Assembly: GCA_002730855.1 (NCBI GenBank)
Contig: PCBA01000036.1
Span: 1-35,323 of the forward strand
Direction: 5' to 3'
DNA length: 35,323 bases
Source of the DNA: Gammaproteobacteria bacterium
Lineage (GTDB): Bacteria > Pseudomonadota > Gammaproteobacteria > Magnimaribacterales > Magnimaribacteraceae
Position numbers and translations under genes: made by a program. Positions 7,466 to 16,579 of this stretch are shown one piece after another; the first letter of the stretch is position 1, and each line of letters begins with the position of its first letter. The notes beneath the pieces are model-generated. The model saw only the letters and a program-made list of their open reading frames with translations. It did not search any database and was not told the origin of the DNA.

Positions 7466-8053
7466 TTAATAACCGCTATGAAACCTAAAAGTTTTATCTG
7501 CTTGATTGATATAAGAAGATTCAATAGCGGATAAATAATCCAGCCTTTCAGTGTAATCTTCTTCAAAAATTTCAGAATAAATATCTAGATATAGATCACA
7601 ATGCCTTGCTTCAGCTTCATGGAGCTTCGAATAAAAATTACTTAAAGATATAGGCAATAAAGGAATTAAAGCATCAAAACGCTCACATGAGCGAGCTTCA
7701 ATTAAGGCGCAAATAATTAGAGCATCCTTAAGTCTTTGAGGTTCTTGTTTTGAGGAAGCTTCAAATAAAGTTCTAGCATATGCACCAGGTCTAAGATTTC
7801 TATAACTATAGCCTTCTTTCTTAATAAGCCTTAAAACTTGTTCAAAATGAAGGAGCTCCTCTCTGGCTAAGGGAGAGAGCTTTCTTACTAAATCCTTATC
7901 AGGGTATCGATGTATTAAAGAAATTGCAGTGGTTGCAGCCTTCTTCTCGCAATGAGCATGATCTATTAGAAGTATTTCTTGAGAATTAATTGCCCTCTCT
8001 AACCATCTTTTGGGAGTCTGAGAATGCAATATTTCTTCCCACTTATCAGGCAT
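7466..8053 (-). CDS. miaE: tRNA 2-methylthio-N6-isopentenyladenosine-37 hydroxylase MiaE
   Basis: 195 aa from the chosen start. A non-haem di-iron monooxygenase that hydroxylates ms2i6A37 in tRNAs reading UNN codons. Di-iron ligands are visible in a ferritin-like four-helix pattern: Glu36 (HCEKKA), Glu66 and His69 (EELLHFE), Glu119 (IEARSCERF), Glu148 and His151 (EAEARHC). The frame stays open 23 codons further upstream, but that part lies inside the preceding gene and does not look like MiaE. The ATG at 8051-8053 gives the family N-terminus (MPDKWEEIL) and overlaps the upstream stop as ATGCCTGA. It is cotranscribed with the DUF1289 gene. Confidence 0.9.
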   Translation of the reverse strand: MPDKWEEILHSQTPKRWLERAINSQEILLIDHAHCEKKAATTAISLIHRYPDKDLVRKLSPLAREELLHFEQVLRLIKKEGYSYRNLRPGAYARTLFEASSKQEPQRLKDALIICALIEARSCERFDALIPLLPISLSNFYSKLHEAEARHCDLYLDIYSEIFEEDYTERLDYLSAIESSYINQADKTFRFHSGY

Positions 8054-8501
8054 TAAAATGTTTTCCAACCTCAAAATAACGCTGGTAATGAGCTTCAGAT
8101 AACTCGAATAACTCTTCTTCAATGATCTTTTTTAAAACCAATAGGTTATTTGTTTCTTTTGTGATTATTTTGAATCCAAACTTAGAGGGGTCTCCAATAG
8201 ACTTACTGGCATGCCTAAATAAATCGAAAACCCAACAATAAGGATTAGTTTCTTTATTGAAAACTATTTTCAAAGCTTCAAGCTGATCTTTGAGGAGGCT
8301 TTGATCAGAGATAAAGACTTTTGATTCCATTATTTGAGTTTTGAGAGTTTCAAGACGTGCTAATACAGAATCCTTCTCAGAATCTGAGTAAGAGTTCCAT
8401 TCAATTACTTCATGTTGAAACCTTTTACAGCCTCTACAAACATCATCTCCAAAAACTGTAGAACAGACTCCTATACAAGGTGTTTTTACCGACTTACTCA
8501 T
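8046..8501 (-). CDS. DUF1289 domain protein with C-terminal extension
   Basis: 151 aa. The first 50 residues are a DUF1289 domain: TPCIGVC with Cys9 and Cys13, CRGC with Cys22 and Cys25, then a tryptophan-containing helix (VIEWNSYSD). The four cysteines probably bind a metal or Fe-S centre; the family has no settled function that I know. Most DUF1289 proteins are well under 100 aa. Here about 100 extra residues follow, rich in charged helices with one Tyr-Cys-Trp near 88-90, which I do not recognise. Its last 8 bases overlap the miaE start, so the two are translationally coupled; a link to tRNA modification is inference. Confidence 0.8.
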   Translation of the reverse strand: MSKSVKTPCIGVCSTVFGDDVCRGCKRFQHEVIEWNSYSDSEKDSVLARLETLKTQIMESKVFISDQSLLKDQLEALKIVFNKETNPYCWVFDLFRHASKSIGDPSKFGFKIITKETNNLLVLKKIIEEELFELSEAHYQRYFEVGKHFNA

Positions 8502-8598
8502 CTATTTGTATGATATATCTAAGATGCATCAACGCAACTTTAAATTTAACTTTATGCTAATATGCCGCATCAAATACTAGTATCTAACCTTATATATC

Positions 8599-11178
8599 GT
8601 GTTAAAAGAATATAAAAAACATGTTGATGACAGAGCAGAGCTAGGCATTCCGCCACTACCGTTAAATGCGGAACAGGTTGCTTCTCTCATCGAATTGATA
8701 AAAGAACCCCCTTCAGGTGAAGAAAAATTCGTTTTGGACTTGTTGACCAACCGGACCCCTGCGGGCGTGGACCCAGCCGCTTATGTGAAGGCAGCATTTT
8801 TAACTGATCTTGCTAAGGGAAATACAAGTTCACCTCTGATTAATAAAAAACATGCCACTGAACTCTTAGGCACAATGTTGGGCGGGTATAACGTGGAATC
8901 ACTAATTGGATTACTTGAAGACGAAGAAGTAGGGCTAATAGCGGCTAATGGCCTTAGTAACACTTTGCTAATGTTTAACTCAAAACACGATGTTATCGAA
9001 TTAGCAAAAAAGAACGAGAATGCAAAAAGAGTGGTAGATTCATGGGTTAATGCTGAATGGTTTAGTAACAGACCGGAATTGCCAAAAATAATTAAAGCCA
9101 TAGTCTTTAGGGTCGATGGAGAAATAAATACTGATGATTTATCTCCTGGTCAAGATGCTCCCTCAAGACCTGACATACCTCTTCATGCTTTAGGAATGTT
9201 GAAGAAAACATTTAAAGATCCAATAGAGACAATAAATAAATTAGAGGAGTCTGGTTTACCAGTGGTATTCGTTGGAGACGTAGTAGGAACTGGATCTTCA
9301 CGTAAATCTGCAACTAACTCACTTCTATGGCACATAGGAGAGGATATTCCTTTCATACCTAATAAGAGACAAGCTGGAATATGCATAGGAGGCAAGATAG
9401 CCCCCATATTCTTTAATACGTTAGAGGATTCTGGAGCTTTAGCGTTTGAATGTGATGTTAGTAAGATGAATCTAGGAGATGTAATAGATATTTATCCTCA
9501 TGAGAAGAAAGTTGTCTTATCTGAAACAGGTGAAGTGCTTTGTAATTACGAATATAAATCCAATACTTTGCTTGATGGCGTAAGAGCCGGTGGAAGAATT
9601 CCTCTTATCATTGGTAGAAGTCTAACTGATGAAACTAGAGAGATACTTAAATTAGACTCTTCTGATACTTTTGTTCGACCTGATGTAGCTGAAAAAAGTG
9701 ATAAAGGCTTTACCCTAGCTCAGAAAATGGTTGGAAGAGCTTGCGGGGTTGAAGGTATTAGACCTGGAATTTATTGCGAACCTAGAATGTCTACCGTAGG
9801 CAGTCAAGATACTACAGGTCCTATGACAAGAGACGAACTTAAAGAACTAGCCTGTTTAGGATTTAATTCAGATCTAGTTATGCAGTCTTTCTGCCATACA
9901 GTTGCTTATCCCCTTCCAAAAGACATAGAAACACAACATACTCTTCCAGAATTCATTAAGACTCGTGGAGGCGTGGCCCTGAAACCGGGTGATGGAATAA
10001 TACATTCATGGTTAAACCGTATGCTTTTACCGGACATGGTTGGAACAGGCGGAGATTCTCATACTAGATTCCCTTTAGGTATAAGTTTCCCTGCAGGTTC
10101 AGGGTTGGTAGCTTTTGGAGCTGCTTTAGGTGTAATGCCATTAGATATGCCTGAATCAGTTTTAGTTAGATTTAAAGGCGAGTTACAACCCGGTATTACA
10201 CTTAGAGATTTAGTGAACGCTATTCCTTACGCAGCTATTCAAAGCGGTCAACTAACCTTGCCTAAAGAAGGTAAAGTTAATGTCTACTCCGGAAGATGTC
10301 TTGAAATAGAAGGATTACCGGACCTTAAAGTCGAACAGGCTTTTGAGCTATCTGATGCTTCTGCAGAAAGATCTGCATCTGGATGCACTATTAAACTTAA
10401 CGAAGAGCCTATCAGAGAATACCTAGAATCAAATATTACTCTTCTTAGATGGTTGATTTCTGAAGGTTATGAAGATGAAAGAACTTTAGAAAGAAGAGCT
10501 CAGGCTATGGAAGCATGGTTAGAAAATCCGGTATTAATGGAAGCAGATGACGATGCCGAATATGCAGCAGTTATTGAAATAGATCTAAATGAAATCACAG
10601 AACCGCTACTTGCATGTCCAAATGATCCTGACGATATAAAGCCATTGTCTGAAGTTGCTAAAACTAATATAGATGAAGTCTTTATTGGTTCTTGCATGAC
10701 AAATATAGGACACTTTAGAGCCGCAGGTAAATTGCTTCATGAAGTAACTGAGCTTCCTTCCAGATTGTGGATTTCTCCGCCTACTAAAATGGATAAACAT
10801 CAATTAACAGAAGAAGGTTACTATGATATCTTTGAAAAGGCAGGAGTAAGGCTTGAAATTCCTGGCTGCTCTTTATGTATGGGTAACCAGGCACGTGTGG
10901 AAGCGGGTTCAACTGTTGTATCAACCTCAACCAGAAATTTCCCTAACAGACTTGGTGATGACGCCAATGTTTTCTTAGCTTCGGCTGAACTTGCTGCAAT
11001 TTCCGCAACATTAGGTCACATCCCTACAATTGATGAATACAATGAATTCATGGCAGAAATAAATACCATGGGATCTGAAGTCTACAGGTATCTAAATTTT
11101 CATGAGATTGCTTCTTATAAAAAAGCCGCTAAAAATGCAATACTGCCAACTATTACAATAGAAGAGGCCAAGAGCTGA
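8599..11178 (+). CDS. acnB: Aconitate hydratase B (bifunctional aconitase / 2-methylisocitrate dehydratase)
   Basis: 859 aa (E. coli AcnB 865). Interconverts citrate and isocitrate in the TCA cycle, and in other gammaproteobacteria hydrates 2-methylaconitate to methylisocitrate. Domain order is the AcnB type: N-terminal helical HEAT-like domain, swivelling domain (about 160-370), then the catalytic domains. The 4Fe-4S ligands are Cys699 (GSCMTN), Cys757 and Cys760 (CSLC), spaced as in E. coli. The start is GTG at 8599; the resulting N-terminus (MLKEYKKHVDDRAELGIPPLP) is exactly where the family begins. No strong ribosome site precedes it. Monocistronic, with a stop abutting the purF stop. It is the likely partner of PrpD in the methylcitrate operon at 25.6-29 kb, since no acnD is present there. 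Confidence 0.97.
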   Translation: MLKEYKKHVDDRAELGIPPLPLNAEQVASLIELIKEPPSGEEKFVLDLLTNRTPAGVDPAAYVKAAFLTDLAKGNTSSPLINKKHATELLGTMLGGYNVESLIGLLEDEEVGLIAANGLSNTLLMFNSKHDVIELAKKNENAKRVVDSWVNAEWFSNRPELPKIIKAIVFRVDGEINTDDLSPGQDAPSRPDIPLHALGMLKKTFKDPIETINKLEESGLPVVFVGDVVGTGSSRKSATNSLLWHIGEDIPFIPNKRQAGICIGGKIAPIFFNTLEDSGALAFECDVSKMNLGDVIDIYPHEKKVVLSETGEVLCNYEYKSNTLLDGVRAGGRIPLIIGRSLTDETREILKLDSSDTFVRPDVAEKSDKGFTLAQKMVGRACGVEGIRPGIYCEPRMSTVGSQDTTGPMTRDELKELACLGFNSDLVMQSFCHTVAYPLPKDIETQHTLPEFIKTRGGVALKPGDGIIHSWLNRMLLPDMVGTGGDSHTRFPLGISFPAGSGLVAFGAALGVMPLDMPESVLVRFKGELQPGITLRDLVNAIPYAAIQSGQLTLPKEGKVNVYSGRCLEIEGLPDLKVEQAFELSDASAERSASGCTIKLNEEPIREYLESNITLLRWLISEGYEDERTLERRAQAMEAWLENPVLMEADDDAEYAAVIEIDLNEITEPLLACPNDPDDIKPLSEVAKTNIDEVFIGSCMTNIGHFRAAGKLLHEVTELPSRLWISPPTKMDKHQLTEEGYYDIFEKAGVRLEIPGCSLCMGNQARVEAGSTVVSTSTRNFPNRLGDDANVFLASAELAAISATLGHIPTIDEYNEFMAEINTMGSEVYRYLNFHEIASYKKAAKNAILPTITIEEAKS

Positions 11179-12666
11179 CTAGTTTAACTCTACCTGTCTA
11201 AGTATCTTAGTCTTATCGTTTCGTGCATCCTCAAGGTTCTTAAGGTACTCCGCATCGATATCATCGGTGACATACTTACCATCAAAGATCGAACATTCAA
11301 ACTGACCTATGCTTTCATTTCCAAGTTGAGCTGCCTGTATAAGATCTGGTAAATCTTGATAGATTAGCCAATCAGCACCAATGAAATCTTGGATTTCAAC
11401 TTCATTCCTGTTATGAGCAACCAACTCAGTTGTTGCAGCCATATCTATGCCATAAACATTTTGATGTCTTATTGGAGGGGCTGCGGAAGCAAAATAAACT
11501 TTCTTAGCTCCAGACGATCTAGCCATTTCTATTATCTGTCTACTGGTTGTGCCTCTCACAATAGAGTCATCCACTAAAAGTACGACTTTGCCATTAAATT
11601 CAAGGTCGATAGCATTCAATTTCTGCCTAACTGATTTTTCTCTCTTTTCTTGAAATGGCATAATAAAAGTTCTTCCAATATATCTATTCTTCACAAACCC
11701 TTCTCTGTATTTAATACCAAGAGAAGAAGCTAATTGAAGAGCTGAAGTTGTACTGCTATCTGGGATAGGAATAACAACATCAATATCATGATCTGGTCTT
11801 TCTTTAAGAATCTTCTTTGCAAGAAATTCTCCCATTCTCAGTCTAGATTTATGCACAGATATGTTATCAATTTTTGCATCAGGTCTTGCTAGATACACAT
11901 ACTCGAATATGCAAGGTGTAGGAACAGGATTATTGATGCATGACTCCATCTCTATCTCCCCATCTGGACTTATAAAGACAGCTGATCCTGCGCTTATATC
12001 ATCAATAACTTCATATCCTAATGAGTCCAAGACAGTACTTTCAGAAGCAACCATATAATCATTACCAATAAGATCGCTTTCCTTAGTACCCAATATTAAT
12101 GGCCTTATTCCAAAGGGATCTCTAAAACCTACAATTCCTATTCCGTTTATCATTACTACTACAGAATAAGCTCCTCTAACTCTTTTATGAAGACCTCTTA
12201 CAGCTGCAAAAATCTCTTTAGAAGTTGGCTTAACTGAACCTTGTTTTTGAAGCTCGTGTGCAAAAACATTTAATAAAACTTCACTATCTGAATCAGTATT
12301 TAAATACCTAAAATCTTCATTAATTAGAGTTTCTCTAAGCTCTTCATGATTAGTAAGGTTTCCATTATGTGAGATGCTAATTCCAAATGGAGAATTAACA
12401 TACATTGGCTGTGCCAGCTCTCTATCTTCACTACCTGCTGTAGGGTATCTAACATGGCCTATACCCATTTGCCCTCTTAAATTAATAACATCCTGATTTC
12501 TTATGACGTCCCTAACTAGTCCCAATTGTTTTCTAATGAAAAATTTATCGTTAGTAGACGTTGCTATACCGGCAGCATCTTGACCTCTGTGCTGAAGAAT
12601 AGTTAGTGCGTCATATATAATCGGTGAAACTTCCGATTGACTAACAATCCCGACGACTCCGCACAT
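11179..12666 (-). CDS. purF: Amidophosphoribosyltransferase PurF
   Basis: 495 aa (E. coli 505). First committed step of purine synthesis, PRPP plus glutamine to phosphoribosylamine. The N-terminus MCGVVGIV exposes Cys2, the glutaminase nucleophile, after Met removal. The PRPP-binding loop is VVLLVDDSIVRGTTS near residues 358-372. It is the last gene of the long leftward operon, 14 bases after cvpA, as in E. coli and Pseudomonas. Its stop codon is directly adjacent to the acnB stop, leaving no room for a hairpin terminator. Confidence 0.97.
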   Translation of the reverse strand: MCGVVGIVSQSEVSPIIYDALTILQHRGQDAAGIATSTNDKFFIRKQLGLVRDVIRNQDVINLRGQMGIGHVRYPTAGSEDRELAQPMYVNSPFGISISHNGNLTNHEELRETLINEDFRYLNTDSDSEVLLNVFAHELQKQGSVKPTSKEIFAAVRGLHKRVRGAYSVVVMINGIGIVGFRDPFGIRPLILGTKESDLIGNDYMVASESTVLDSLGYEVIDDISAGSAVFISPDGEIEMESCINNPVPTPCIFEYVYLARPDAKIDNISVHKSRLRMGEFLAKKILKERPDHDIDVVIPIPDSSTTSALQLASSLGIKYREGFVKNRYIGRTFIMPFQEKREKSVRQKLNAIDLEFNGKVVLLVDDSIVRGTTSRQIIEMARSSGAKKVYFASAAPPIRHQNVYGIDMAATTELVAHNRNEVEIQDFIGADWLIYQDLPDLIQAAQLGNESIGQFECSIFDGKYVTDDIDAEYLKNLEDARNDKTKILRQVELN

Positions 12667-12680
12667 ATCTTTATTCTATA

Positions 12681-13208
12681 TCAAAGTGGTAATTTTAAAT
12701 TATCTTTATTCATTAATATTTCTGCATCCGATCTCCATTCACTTATTATTGGGTCTGCTATTTCCGAAAATAGAAGTGCATACTCTCTTGTTTGTGAATC
12801 TAACCACCACTTTTTTTGATCTAAAAATTCCAAGTTGTATAAAAATAAACTTGTAAGAATAGCCGAAACCTTTATAGCCCCAAAAAAGAAACCAAAAATC
12901 CTATCTATGCTCTTAAGCCCAATGGCACCAGTCAATTTAGACAAAAAAGAACCCATAAACTTGAAGGCCACGAAAAATGATATGAACAAAAGAAGAAAAG
13001 ATACTGCCTTCATTATTTGTTCTGTCTCTATATAGGAGGTCATGAGAGGAAATAAGAGAGGCCCGTAATACCAAGCAATTATGAGGGAAAATATCCAAGC
13101 CGCTGCAGAAAATATCTCTTTCATAAGCCCGTTAAAAAAACCAGTTATCCCAAAAATAATTAAAAGAGACACTGTAATCCAATCTATAACTAAGAGGCTC
13201 TCAATCAT
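12681..13208 (-). CDS. cvpA: CvpA family inner-membrane protein
   Basis: 175 aa from the chosen start. CvpA was found through colicin V production; its molecular function remains unsettled. Four membrane segments can be read at about 5-25, 33-52, 64-85 and 102-124, with the family motif DRIFGFFFG at 102-110 and a soluble C-terminal tail. The frame is open 25 codons further upstream, within dedD, but that part is not CvpA-like; the ATG at 13206-13208 gives MIESLLVIDW, the usual family start, and overlaps the dedD stop by 8 bases. It lies between dedD and purF as in E. coli. Confidence 0.88.
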   Translation of the reverse strand: MIESLLVIDWITVSLLIIFGITGFFNGLMKEIFSAAAWIFSLIIAWYYGPLLFPLMTSYIETEQIMKAVSFLLLFISFFVAFKFMGSFLSKLTGAIGLKSIDRIFGFFFGAIKVSAILTSLFLYNLEFLDQKKWWLDSQTREYALLFSEIADPIISEWRSDAEILMNKDNLKLPL

Positions 13209-13668
13209 AAGGTATAACCTCCGGTGTATAGCCAGAAAGATGAGGAATTGATAAGGACAGATTTGTAGAATCTTTCTTTTCAATAGTTGGACCTACATAC
13301 AAAACGAAGCGATTAATGTCTTTATTCTTGTACCGTATGTAGGACCTAAAGCCTTTCTTCTTTAATAAATTAAAATTATTCATTAGGTCTTCTTTGTTGG
13401 AATATTCTGCAACTTGTATGGTCCATGCAGGCACCTTATTATCATCGTGCCTTAATCTTGTTTCCTTGTCATCTAAGCTAGGAAGATATGCATCTATATT
13501 AAAAGATTCACCTTCGCTCTCTACTCGCTGCATGTCTAAATCCTTGTCTGGTATTAGAACTTCAAAGTCTTTGTACAGCAGTTCATTGGCAGGCTCCTTT
13601 TCTACAAAATATGATAAAGCTACGAAAGCTATTATCAGAGAGACAAAGAAATAGTTTATCTTTATCAT
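13201..13668 (-). CDS. dedD: SPOR domain membrane protein, DedD-like
   Basis: 155 aa. A short cytoplasmic start, one membrane segment at about 6-22, a linker to about residue 78, and a SPOR domain at about 81-150 (WTIQVAEYSN ... GFRSYIRYK ... RFVLYVGPTIEK). SPOR domains bind denuded septal peptidoglycan, and DedD takes part in cell constriction in E. coli. It is shorter than E. coli DedD (220 aa), mainly in the linker. Assignment rests on topology, the SPOR pattern and position between folC and cvpA. Its ATG overlaps the folC TGA by one base. Confidence 0.85.
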   Translation of the reverse strand: MIKINYFFVSLIIAFVALSYFVEKEPANELLYKDFEVLIPDKDLDMQRVESEGESFNIDAYLPSLDDKETRLRHDDNKVPAWTIQVAEYSNKEDLMNNFNLLKKKGFRSYIRYKNKDINRFVLYVGPTIEKKDSTNLSLSIPHLSGYTPEVIPYD

Positions 13669-14918
13669 CAGATTGACAATTCTTCTAAAGATGAAAGCGA
13701 TTCATAAGCTTCTTTTACAGTGAAAAAAGAACCAAATACTACAAAAATATCTTTTCCCTTTCTTTTATATCCTGCTTCAACCGCTGAATGCACTGAATCA
13801 AATTCAGTAATTTTTTTATCTGAGTTTCCAAGGATAATCTGTTTTAGGTCAAAACTGCTCATTGCTCTTTCAAGAGTAGGTGAGCAAGCATACCATTCGT
13901 AAACAATATGGTTAATCTCTTTTATCATAGCTGCCGCCTGCTTGTCTTGCATAACTCCAATTATTGCTATGACTCTTGTATCTTTAGAATATTCTTTTAA
14001 CAGGTTCTTTAATCTCTTCACAGAAGAGGGATTATGAGAAACATCTAAAACAAAATTATCTCTTTTATCACATCTTCCCAAGAGACTCGTACCTTCAATA
14101 CTTTCTTTAGCATTAACTTCTACATTACTAATTAACCCGTAAGCAACTAAAGCACATGCCGCCGATTCAACGCTCAGATTTGTTAAACGTATATCAGAAA
14201 TCTCGTAATTATTTTTTTTGTTTATAAAATTCCACGAACCTCCATTATTTTCGATAAAAAAGTCCTTGCCTAGTTGATAGGCTGTGTTCCCATTATTATG
14301 TACCCTATTGATAACTGATTCAGGCATCTCTTTAGATCCTAATATCGCAACCTTTTTAGGTCTAAATATTTCAGATTTCTCAGTTCCTATTTTTTCAATT
14401 GTATTTCCTAGCCAAGCCTGATGGTCTAAATCAACATTGGTTAATATTGATATGTCAGAATCAACTAAATTTACAGGATCGTGTCTACCGCCTATTCCAA
14501 TTTCCAGAATAACGACGTCAAGTGATTCACTTACAAAGATCTGAAATGCTGCGAGAGTAGCATAATCAAAATAAGTTAACTTTGTTTCTCCTTTAATTTC
14601 ATCTATTCGCTTAAAGGCATTTACTATCTCATTATCTGAAACAGATCTGTTATTTATACGTATCCTTTCATTAAATTGGAATAAGTGAGGGGAAGTATAA
14701 GCCCCAACCTTTAATTTACTTTTCCGAATAAGGTTGCTTAAAAACTCTACAGTAGTGCCTTTTCCGTTAGTTCCCCCCACAACAATAACCTTACTGGCTA
14801 TTGGCCTTGATAAGATCTTGTTTGAAATATCAGACAGTCTATCCAAACCAAACTCCCCTTCCAGAGGTCTATTTGAATCAATATAATCAAGCCAGTCTTC
14901 TAGCAAATCAGATTTCAT
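13668..14918 (-). CDS. folC: Bifunctional dihydrofolate synthase / folylpolyglutamate synthase FolC
   Basis: 416 aa, Mur ligase family. Adds glutamate to dihydropteroate and then to folates. The ATP-binding loop is GGTNGKGTT at about residues 48-56, followed by AYTSPHL; GIGGRHDPVN (about 142-151) is the second conserved block, and LDVSHNP marks the C-terminal domain. It sits between accD and dedD as in E. coli. Its stop overlaps the dedD start (TGATG), and it begins 6 bases after the accD stop. Confidence 0.95.
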   Translation of the reverse strand: MKSDLLEDWLDYIDSNRPLEGEFGLDRLSDISNKILSRPIASKVIVVGGTNGKGTTVEFLSNLIRKSKLKVGAYTSPHLFQFNERIRINNRSVSDNEIVNAFKRIDEIKGETKLTYFDYATLAAFQIFVSESLDVVILEIGIGGRHDPVNLVDSDISILTNVDLDHQAWLGNTIEKIGTEKSEIFRPKKVAILGSKEMPESVINRVHNNGNTAYQLGKDFFIENNGGSWNFINKKNNYEISDIRLTNLSVESAACALVAYGLISNVEVNAKESIEGTSLLGRCDKRDNFVLDVSHNPSSVKRLKNLLKEYSKDTRVIAIIGVMQDKQAAAMIKEINHIVYEWYACSPTLERAMSSFDLKQIILGNSDKKITEFDSVHSAVEAGYKRKGKDIFVVFGSFFTVKEAYESLSSLEELSI

Positions 14919-14924
14919 CTAGAT

Positions 14925-15788
14925 CTATCTATCTTTGTTTGCAAGCAGTCCCTTAAGGAGTCTATATATGGTTTCTTTAAGGTCTTTCCTGTGAACTATC
15001 ATATCAATTGCCCCGTGATCTAACAGAAACTCACTTCTTTGAAATCCCTCTGGCAGTTGAACATTCAAAGTTTGTTCTATTACTCTTGGGCCTGTAAAAC
15101 CAACTAACGCTTTCGGCTCAGCTATATTTATATCACCCAGCATTGCAAGACTAGCTGAGACTCCACCATATATCGGATCTATCATTACAGAAACGTAGGG
15201 TAGCTTAGCTTGATGCATTTTTTCAATAGCTGCACTAGTCTTGGCCATTTGATATAAAGACACTAAAGATTCTTGCATTCTAGCCCCTCCACTAGTTGAG
15301 AAGCATACAAATGGAAGTTGATTATCTATAGCATGATTAATTCCTTCTACAAATTTCTGCCCTACAACAGCCCCCATAGATCCACCCATATATCTAAATT
15401 CAAAGGCAGCTGCTACTATCGAAAGCTTATTCAACTTCCCCTCCATAACAATTAATGCTTCCTTTTCATTACTGCCCTTCTCAGCTAAATCGATCCTTTC
15501 CTTATAAGTTTTTGTATCTTTAAATTTTAACCAGTCTTTTGGGGAAGTGTTCTCAGAAATCTCTTTAGTTCCTATTGGGTCTAGAAAGAGCTCGAGCCTT
15601 TTCCTCGCCCCTAACCTAATATGATGATCGCACTTAGGGCAAACAAAAATATTTGCTTCTAACTCTGGAACATAAAGAATGTTATTGCATGCACTACAAC
15701 TTTGCCACAACCCTTCAGGAATGGAAGATTTCTTAGTTGTTCCTTTTCTAATGAAAGAAGGAAGTATTTTTTCAAACCAATTGGCCAT
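14925..15788 (-). CDS. accD: Acetyl-CoA carboxylase carboxyltransferase subunit beta
   Basis: 287 aa. Forms with AccA the carboxyltransferase that makes malonyl-CoA. The N-terminal zinc ribbon has Cys31, Cys34, Cys50 and Cys53; the crotonase-like body contains [11 protein letters not shown] and SGGARMQES, the acyl-CoA/carboxybiotin binding blocks. The start overlaps the trpA stop (TAATG). The trpA-accD-folC linkage is typical of gammaproteobacteria outside the enterics. The C-terminus is a little shorter than in E. coli (304 aa), which is common. Confidence 0.97.
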   Translation of the reverse strand: MANWFEKILPSFIRKGTTKKSSIPEGLWQSCSACNNILYVPELEANIFVCPKCDHHIRLGARKRLELFLDPIGTKEISENTSPKDWLKFKDTKTYKERIDLAEKGSNEKEALIVMEGKLNKLSIVAAAFEFRYMGGSMGAVVGQKFVEGINHAIDNQLPFVCFSTSGGARMQESLVSLYQMAKTSAAIEKMHQAKLPYVSVMIDPIYGGVSASLAMLGDINIAEPKALVGFTGPRVIEQTLNVQLPEGFQRSEFLLDHGAIDMIVHRKDLKETIYRLLKGLLANKDR

Positions 15789-16579
15789 TATGATTTAATT
15801 GCCGTAGATAACTCGCTAGTTTTTGAAGCGATATTTTTCACTACATCCCCTCCCTTACCTATCAGCTCTACGAACACACTTCCTACCACTATACCATCAG
15901 CTATATCCTTTAATGATAATGCTGACTCAGCATCTTTTATTCCAAAGCCTATGGCTATAGGGAGGTTTGTTTCCTTAGTTAATAATTTAACTTTTTCTTT
16001 AACATCTTCTGAATCTAAATCATTTGCTCCCGTTATGCCTTTAACCGAAATGTAATAAATATATCCAGAAGATAAGTTACATATCTCTTTAACTCTACTT
16101 AAATTTGTAGTTGGGGCTATTAACCTTATCACATCTAAGCTATTTTCTTTGGCCTCTCTAGAAAATTCTGAACTCTCCTCTGGAGGCATATCAACTATAA
16201 GCATTCCATCTACTCCTTTTTCAGAAGCACTCTTACAAAATTCTTTTGCTCCCATGGATTCAAAAGGATTCATATAACCCATAAAGACAACAGGTGTAGC
16301 TTGATTTGAAGCTCTAAAGCTTGATATCAAGTCTAGGGAATCTTGTAATGTTGTTTTATTCTGTAAAGCTCTTTCATGGCCTTTTTGTATAGATACTCCT
16401 TCAGCCATTGGGTCTGAGAAAGGAATACCTACTTCGATGATATCAGCTCCTTCTTCAACCATGACATTCATAATCTTTATAGTTGTTTCAAGATCAGGGT
16501 CACCGGCTACGATATAAGTGATTAGAGCTTTCTTATCTTTTGAAGCCAACTCATCAAATTTTTTCTTTATTCTACTCAT
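15788..16579 (-). CDS. trpA: Tryptophan synthase alpha subunit (Asp60 replaced by Glu)
   Basis: 263 aa TIM barrel. Cleaves indole-3-glycerol phosphate to indole and glyceraldehyde-3-phosphate, passing indole to TrpB. Glu49 ([11 protein letters not shown]), one of the two catalytic acids, is present. The second, Asp60 in E. coli numbering within LADGP, is here Glu60 within MAEGV; the codon is GAA on the coding strand, so this is not a translation ambiguity. The rest of the barrel, including VKGITGAND and GFGIKDAE, is normal. The enzyme may work with a glutamate, but family members with Asp are the rule. Coupled to trpB and accD by one-base overlaps. Confidence 0.95.
   Translation of the reverse strand: MSRIKKKFDELASKDKKALITYIVAGDPDLETTIKIMNVMVEEGADIIEVGIPFSDPMAEGVSIQKGHERALQNKTTLQDSLDLISSFRASNQATPVVFMGYMNPFESMGAKEFCKSASEKGVDGMLIVDMPPEESSEFSREAKENSLDVIRLIAPTTNLSRVKEICNLSSGYIYYISVKGITGANDLDSEDVKEKVKLLTKETNLPIAIGFGIKDAESALSLKDIADGIVVGSVFVELIGKGGDVVKNIASKTSELSTAIKS

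Noticed and set aside
8054-8122. N-terminal extension of MiaE
   Set aside because: It lies inside the DUF1289 gene, does not match MiaE, and the ATG at 8053 gives the normal family start. The same reasoning removes 13209-13283 from cvpA.
15702-16055. 117-codon open frame opposite the accD/trpA junction
   Set aside because: Both underlying genes are intact and well conserved; no ribosome site or family motif supports it.
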